Of a stretch of 64,000 nt of DNA, positions 58,086-64,000 are shown one piece after another (within the stretch, counting starts at the first letter, position 1; each line of letters opens with the position of its first letter). The stretch lies in NCBI GenBank assembly GCA_944474755.1, contig OX104114.1, positions 79,222,623 to 79,286,622 of the forward strand. The letters run 5' to 3'. The translations under genes were made by a program, and so were the position numbers. This DNA is from Limnoperna fortunei. Taxonomy: Eukaryota > Mollusca > Bivalvia > Mytilida > Modiolidae. The notes below the pieces were generated by a model. It was not told the origin of the DNA. It did not search any database and worked only from the letters and a program-made list of their open reading frames with translations.

Positions 58086-59959
58086 GATGAAAGTGTAAAA
58101 TAGCTTGCTAGTATATTCACATGCTCTATTTTTTAAAGCATTTACAGAAAAAGATTTTATAAATCTTTCTATGTTATTTTTTAATACACTTATGTGCTTA
58201 CAAGCCTGAACTAGATAGAGAAATGCTTGTAGAAAAGACTTTGTAGCCTGTTTCTTGTTTTAATAAAATAGCTTTGTTTGAAGGTTCGTTTTGAGATTTG
58301 ACCTTTGAACTTACATGACACAGAAGCAAGTTAAAACAGGGGCAAACTCTCAAAGAGTTGAAATATGGACCTTATATATTGTAATATGCAGACAACATGC
58401 ATCTTAAAACAATTACTTAATTACATCTGAAATAATTCAATTTGAACATTTTACTACATTTTCCAGAGACCAGATTTTAAAGTCTTTTTTCTGTAAATGC
58501 CTATTTTAATCCTTTGGATAAAATGTCAATGAGACTTGTAAGACTGCTGACAGGAACCATTAGTTTTTTTGTTTTTCCAACGATAGTTTGAACATGTCAA
58601 AGAAGTTTAATATAGAGCCCATGACAACATGCCTAGAATAAACAACCCCATCAGCAAATTTCAATAATCTTTCCTAAAGTGGCATGCATGTTTAGAGTTG
58701 ATTTTTTGTTATTTCTTTTATTTTTACATATTTTACATAAAGTAAGCACTTGAAATCCATACTTTTGGTTGACCATGAAATCCACTTCGAATTTTACACC
58801 ACTGTATGAGAGGCACCTAGTACAACACATGTGTTCTTATTTCATCCAATGCAGCAGGTGGTAACACCATATCAGGAATAAATTTTCCTACAATCTAAAT
58901 TTAACTGTCAGAACTTTATTATGTTCATGTACATGTAGATGCATGATTTCTTGTTGTTTATTATTAAATGTTTGTCTCTTACAGTCTTTGTATGGAGAAT
59001 TGTATAGTAGATTTTACTATCACGATTATTTCTGGTACTGACTCAACTGTCATGTTAATTTGTGATAGTAAAACCACAGATTGATGTCAGAAACTTGTCA
59101 AATTCAAAAAACTGTTAATGTCTCCTAATTGTACAACATCTTGTTAAATTGTAAGGTTTAAATATTGAATTTTTTTGTCATTTAAGAAACTTTAACAAAT
59201 TCACTTTGCATCTACACAAATTGAATCAATAAGAAACTGACTTGATCGATGTACAAGAATTAATTTTCACTTCAAACATTGAATAGGTCTCATTCTGGAA
59301 ACCTAATTTTGATCTTGTCTTCCACTTGTTCATGCATTCCAAGATATTTCATTAAGAAAAGTTTATATATATTAGAATAAATTGGCATAAATAGTTTGAT
59401 TTTAAATTAATTAGTTATGTAATTACCACATTGGTATTTTTAAAGACATCATAATCACAGAATCAGAAATATAAGAAAACATGTTTGTGTACATGATGAA
59501 ATGTGTCCACAATCTTGGCTTGAATACACACTACCAGGTGTTAGTAGGATAATCTAAAAAATAGCAAACTCTTGTCATTTTTTAAAACTCTTTATATCTC
59601 TAACAGTAAAACATACATTAATTTTTAAATTTTTTAAAGATCAATATAACATAGACAAGAGAACAGTTTTTGTATTTAGGTATTGTTTTTTTTCTGCTTG
59701 TCTTCATACTCTATTTAAAACCTGCTGCAATGTCTCATAAATAGTCATGGTAGAGACCAATCACATTTATCAATTAACTTTGGAAAATATATTTTTTTAT
59801 ATTGTTAAGTTAAAAATGAAATTTAAATAGTGTATAGTGTATGTTGATGTTAAAATATATGACAATGTATCATTAATTATATAATTAGTGTTGTGAAGTT
59901 AGATGATAAAAACTATGGTTGATAATTAAAAAAAATGAATATACCATTGCTGTGAAGAA

Positions 59960-60230
59960 AAATTTGAACTGTCCAATTGTAACAGAAAAGTTATATGTGT
60001 ACTGTCCAGTTTTTATAGAAAAATTTAATTTGTACTCTCTAATTGTAATAGAAAAGTTCAATTTGTAGTCTAATTGTAAAAAAAAAAGTTCAATTTGTAT
60101 TGTCTGATTGTAATGGAGAAGTTCAATTTGTACTGTCCAATTGTAAAAAAAAGTTCAATTTGTACAGTCCAATTGTAATGGAGAAGTTCAATTTGTACTG
60201 TCTAATTTTCATAGAAAAGTTGCCGATATT
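59960..60230. repeat. Diverged tandem repeat of about 37 bp, seven copies
   Basis: GTTCAATTTGTACTGTCCAA-type segments followed by TTGTAATGGAGAA or A-rich variants. Confidence 0.8.
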
Positions 60231-60484
60231 TTTCTTTTGGTTTTACATTGTTATTTTTTATACTAATTACATAAAACTTGTGCCATGTATTTATAGTACT
60301 ACAAATGTTGATTTTTTTACATTTACATACATGTACCTGATGTATATATTTACTTGATTTGCATAATCATAATGATCCATTTTTCATATCAGTTAGCTTT
60401 GTAAAATTAGCATTGCCATCAATTATTATACCTTTTTGCAATATTTTACATTAAAATATAACAATTTATCTTGTATTCTTTATA

Positions 60485-61175
60485 TTAAACCACTGCACAC
60501 TCTAACTTTGTCATGAGTTCATACCAGAAGTTGTCTTTATATACATCCACTGCACACTCTCAACTTTGTTATGCATTCGTACCAGAAAGTTGTCTTTATA
60601 TACAACTACTGCACACTCTCAACTTTGTTATGCGTTCGTACCAGAAAGTTGTCTTTATATACAACTACTGCACACTCTTGACTTTGTTACGAGTTCGTAC
60701 CAGAAAGTTGTCTTTATATACATCCACTGCAGACTCTCAACTTTGTTATTCGTTCGTACCAGAAAGTTGTCTTTATATACAACTACTGCACACTCAACTT
60801 TGTTATGCGTTCGTACCAGAAGTTGTCTTTATATACAACTACTGCACACTCTTAACTTTGTTATGCGTTCGTACCAGAAGTTGTCTTTATATACAACTAC
60901 TGCACACTCTTAACTTTGTTATGCGTTCGTACCAGAAGTTGTCTTTATATACAACTACTGCACACTCTTAACTTTGTTATGCGTTCGTACCAGAAGTTGT
61001 CTTTATATACAACTACTGCACACTATTAACTTTGTTATGCGTTCGTACCAGAAGTTGTCTTTATATACAACTACTGCACACTCTTAACTTTGTTATGAGT
61101 TCATACCAGAAAGTTGTCTTTATATACAACCATTGCACACTGATAACTTTGTCAGAAGTTGGTACCAGAAAGTTG
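60485..61175. repeat. 59-bp minisatellite, about twelve copies
   Basis: Unit CTGCACACTCTCAACTTTGT followed by TATGCGTTCGTACCAGAAAG and TTGTCTTTATATACAACTA. Lengths vary between 57 and 60 because of AGAAAG/AGAAG and CTC deletions. It generates long but meaningless open frames on the plus strand. Confidence 0.95.
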
Positions 61176-61584
61176 TTGCATGGCATAATTCACATTTATT
61201 TTATATAACCAAGGAATTTTTGTTTTATGTTATAGTAAAATTCTAATCTGGTGCTGCTTCACCACACAAATTTATTTGAAATGACTTTTAAAATATATGT
61301 ATTGTTTCATTAATGGTATTGCCTGCACTTTAAAACTTTATCATTGCATTCAGTATTTATTAGCCTAGGAACTCAAAGTACCCTGGAAAAACCTTTGACT
61401 TTTCAGAAGGGAAACTGATAATCGAGCACAGCCTGACCACAGTATGTTTTAAATATATGTTATATCCTACATTATTAATGCAGTATATAACAATAAGTCC
61501 ATGGGCCACAATGCACCCCTAAAACTGGTACACAAATCCTAATCACAAGAGTGATCTGATTGGCATAGGCCGTTTGTCATCAAT

Positions 61585-61770
61585 CAATGAAATGGCAAGT
61601 ACTTGAGGCAAGGTGTACTATAACCTCACTTAAGAATAACTGCCAGTTTTTCTGCCTAGTCAGGAGTTTACACCTAGAACTCCAGCCTTCTCATCCAAGA
61701 AAAAAACATGATAAAGCTGAAAAACTGCTAAATCTAATGTATAATCTAATGCCATCCAACAAAAACATAC
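61585..61770 (+). mobile_element. SINE fragment
   Basis: Body with AGGTGTACTATAACCTCACT, TGCCAGTTTTTCTGCC and ATGATAAAGCTGAAAAACTG, with a decayed tail ATGCCATCCAACAAAAACA. The head is missing. Confidence 0.5.
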
Positions 61771-62329
61771 AGCAAAATGTGTGAATTTTAAAGTCTACAA
61801 CAAATGTTTAAATATTATCACGCCGTCTTCTTTTATACTTGTATGACATGATAGGTGTCTATATTTGAAGTGATCAAACACAGATCACATGACTCGGACA
61901 TATTATTTACATGCAGATCTAACCGTGCTATATTTCTTGTATGTTGCATGCTCAATAGAGATGTACCAATTCAAATGTTTGTTTGTTTGCCACCAAAGCA
62001 GTAGTTTATTTAATCAATTACTTCCTCAATATAACTCAAGTACAAAGATAACAAAAGGCATTTGAAATTTATTTGAATCTTATGTGCTTAACAATTCACA
62101 GTAAGCAAATTTACAACAAACAATTTTTATATAACTTGTTTTTGATGCACACAATTCACAATTCATATATTAAAAAGAACTCTTTCAATGTTGTCTCTAA
62201 CATCTAGATGAAGTCGGAATAAATTTACACGTCTCTTTTTTCCCTGTATTATTCCAATGTCTAATTTTTTCCCAGCAATTACCCCATTTTGTAATGTTGT
62301 TCTCTATTATCAGAATCATACTGTTCTAG

Positions 62330-62335
62330 TTTATT
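62330..62335 (-). terminator. Candidate polyadenylation signal of COPA
   Basis: AATAAA on the minus strand about 85 bases past the COPA stop codon. It is the first such hexamer after the stop. In AT-rich DNA chance matches are common, so this is tentative. Confidence 0.4.
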
Positions 62336-62419
62336 TTATGCACATACAAATATTTACTGTCAATGTCACATATAATGTTTATGATAAAGAAGAAATAAAA
62401 CTCCCCCAATGATCCTCAT

Positions 62420-62479
62420 TTATCTAAACTGGATAGGACTAATTCTCAAACCAATACAGTCTTTACCTATTTCAGTTAC
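62420..62479 (-). CDS. COPA: Coatomer subunit alpha, last coding exon and stop
   Basis: It encodes VTEIGKDCIGLRISPIQFR followed by TAA, the very conserved end of alpha-COP. Acceptor TTTTTCAG. The gene converges with contactin; the two stop codons are about 5.2 kb apart. Confidence 0.93.
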   Translation of the reverse strand, partial: VTEIGKDCIGLRISPIQFR

Positions 62480-63673
62480 CTGAAAAATAAAATGGACAGT
62501 TTACTTACGTAAGTTCAACTGGCAATCAGATGTAATATAATCATCTGCGATCCATGGATATATATAATTCTGTGAAATATTCTAATACAAGATAATTACA
62601 GACATATTTGCTCGATTTTATTTGATATAGCTAAAAGATTTTTCATTTTGTGGGAAATGTGCAAAATTTAGCTCCCATGAAAAAAACATATACAGTACAT
62701 TTTGGTAAATTCTACGCAGTTACATATATTTTTTAACAAATAGGTGATATATAGGAGTTGTTACTTTACCAAATTTAGTTAACGTTCATGTCATATTACA
62801 ATAGTAAACTACAGTTTAACCTGCTACAGTTGTCTTCCTTGTCAAACTATGAAGATGGATCGTCGTCTGTTATCCAAGTCAAAAATTATTATTGTCATGT
62901 ATTTAAACTAGGAGACAAGTGAAGATTTGCAATTTTATGTACACAAAGTAATTTTTAAACAAAAACAACATGTTACATAATTGTGTTATAACCAAATTTT
63001 GATCAATACTATCAATAGGGCACTTACTTGTGTTACTCTGCATGTCTGACCTTTGAACTCGGGCAAATAACATGCTCCACTCAATGGACATTTTACCACT
63101 GGTTTACCCCTGAAATATTTAACATTTTAAAAAATTAAAACATTGATCAAAATAAACCAAAATTTTTTGAACTCTTCTCTTGTACATGAATAACACATTT
63201 TGGCTGTTCAAAATTTGTTTCCCTTGTTTTAATCGTCCACGTCCAACCATCAGCTAATTAATTACTGTTATTTCTATATGAGCTATGTATGTAATTATGT
63301 AATACTGTAGTATGTGTGTAGTAATAATTCAAAACAAAATTAGGTAGTACAATACTTGATTTTTGCCAACTCCAGCACATCAGCACATTACAGTATGGCA
63401 TTAAGAACTGAATATTCCTTAGAGAATGACAGGGTCAAAATGTTAAGAAACACTCAGGCTATCTAAACACACATTATATTATATAACAACACAATGTTGA
63501 AGAAAATGTTTAAAGTATATTGCTTACACTATTTTGACTTTGACAGCAATTTTCTCAACGAAAGCTTGTACATTAAAAATGCACATAACTCAACGTCCAA
63601 AGACATGTTCGTTTTCAGAATGTTTATTCAAACATGTTTATATGTCAAACATCATTACACTACATTAACTAAC
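62480..63673 (-). other. COPA introns
   Basis: The two introns (62480-63027 and 63110-63673 in plus coordinates) are AT-rich with no recognised element. The region right of 63786 to the window end shows no further exon. Confidence 0.7.
63028..63109 (-). CDS. COPA: Coatomer subunit alpha, second-from-last coding exon
   Basis: It completes Arg and encodes [20 protein letters not shown] then QTCRVTQ. The KCPLSGACY motif is a COPA signature. Acceptor TTTCAG (at 63110-63112 on the plus strand), donor GTAAGT. The 82-nt length fits the phases on both sides exactly. Confidence 0.92.
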
Positions 63674-63786
63674 CTGTATATTGGTACATAGGTGGCAGCA
63701 CAAATATCAAATGGATTATGTTGGTCGTATTTAAGTTCATGTTCGTCTTCTGATTTCTGTTCACAAGCTGCTAAAATTTTTCTTGT
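63674..63786 (-). CDS. COPA: Coatomer subunit alpha, third-from-last coding exon
   Basis: Read on the minus strand from an ATTACAG acceptor. It encodes [20 protein letters not shown] followed by [17 protein letters not shown]. The HNPFDICA...PIYRG stretch is diagnostic of the COPI alpha-subunit C-terminal domain (alpha-COP), which binds epsilon-COP in the coat of Golgi-to-ER vesicles. It ends in phase 2 inside an Arg codon at a GTTAGT donor. The rest of the gene lies beyond the right edge. Confidence 0.9.
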
Positions 63787-64000
63787 CTGTAATAAATAGA
63801 TTTATGTCAAAAGGTTATGGTGTTCCAAAGATATATACCTGGGACAACTAAAGGCATTTTATATTTTTTCTATGAGTATTGCATATATAAGCAAATTTTA
63901 TATTTGGCATGTTAAACAATGCTTAAGATGTTTGCGACCTACAATGTCAAGACAGAAATTATCAGTAGAACCTCAGTGAGTTCAAAAGGACAATGTAGAT

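Larger units (their letters stand above)
57246..62329. other. Spacer between convergent genes
   Basis: About 5 kb containing contactin 3' UTR of unknown length and three tandem repeats (57969-58085, 59960-60230, 60485-61175) plus a SINE fragment (61585-61770). A poly-G tract lies near 57512. No coding exon was recognised. Confidence 0.7.

Noticed and set aside
60513..60971. 152-residue open frame on the plus strand
   Set aside because: It is an open reading of the 59-bp minisatellite; its repeats switch frame with unit-length changes, and two overlapping frames are equally open.

Overview
The window is eukaryotic, AT-rich, intron-rich DNA and most likely from a bivalve mollusc. The evidence is long introns with GT/AG junctions, tRNA-headed SINEs with a conserved tail, and several dispersed repeat families of a style I associate with bivalves (possibly a mussel). 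The species is inferred, not proven.

Two genes can be read, converging tail to tail. The main one runs left to right from 14428 to 57245. It is a contactin-type, GPI-anchored neural or septate-junction adhesion protein. I traced 24 coding exons whose lengths sum to 3831 nt, which is 1276 codons plus a stop, with every junction in frame. Domain order is signal peptide, C-type lectin-like domain (CTLD), six Ig domains, four fibronectin type III (FN3) domains and a C-terminal GPI signal. An N-terminal CTLD is the arrangement of invertebrate (fly-type) contactins and is absent from vertebrate ones. The second gene enters from the right on the minus strand (63786 to 62420). Its last three coding exons encode the C-terminus of coatomer subunit alpha (COPA).

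Layout: 1-13.8 kb is non-genic and repeat-bearing. At 13.82-14.01 kb lies a candidate promoter, three 56-bp CCAAT-containing repeats followed by a TATA box. At 14.4-57.2 kb is the contactin gene. At 57.2-62.3 kb is a repeat-rich spacer, followed by COPA. The contactin introns hold four copies of a tandem-repeat element with a 146-bp unit (one more lies upstream in truncated form, making the family total four), three copies of a shorter element sharing its 3' terminus, a 1.45-kb element with about eight 167-bp repeats, SINEs, fold-back MITEs, a LINE reverse-transcriptase relic, and a 2.1-kb terminal-inverted-repeat (TIR) transposon with an 8-9 bp target-site duplication and a surviving zinc-finger exon. 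More exactly for the 146-bp family: one copy is upstream at 8.2 kb and three are in contactin introns.

The most unusual feature is at 19054-19853. The branch point, polypyrimidine tract, splice acceptor and first bases of contactin exon 2 are repeated as a 53-bp unit, giving 15 near-identical acceptors in a row. Only the last is productive; each of the other 14 leads to a stop codon in the next copy. A smaller counterpart at 55707-55862 repeats the splice donor of exon 22 three times in a 59-bp unit, again with frame-breaking spacing. The same gene therefore carries a splice-acceptor minisatellite near its 5' end and a splice-donor minisatellite near its 3' end.

Introns not itemised below (28976-29422, 29531-30090, 36948-37602, 37712-38506, 40262-40751, 41076-41973, 52078-52860, 56531-57123) show only AT-rich sequence with no further element that I can support.
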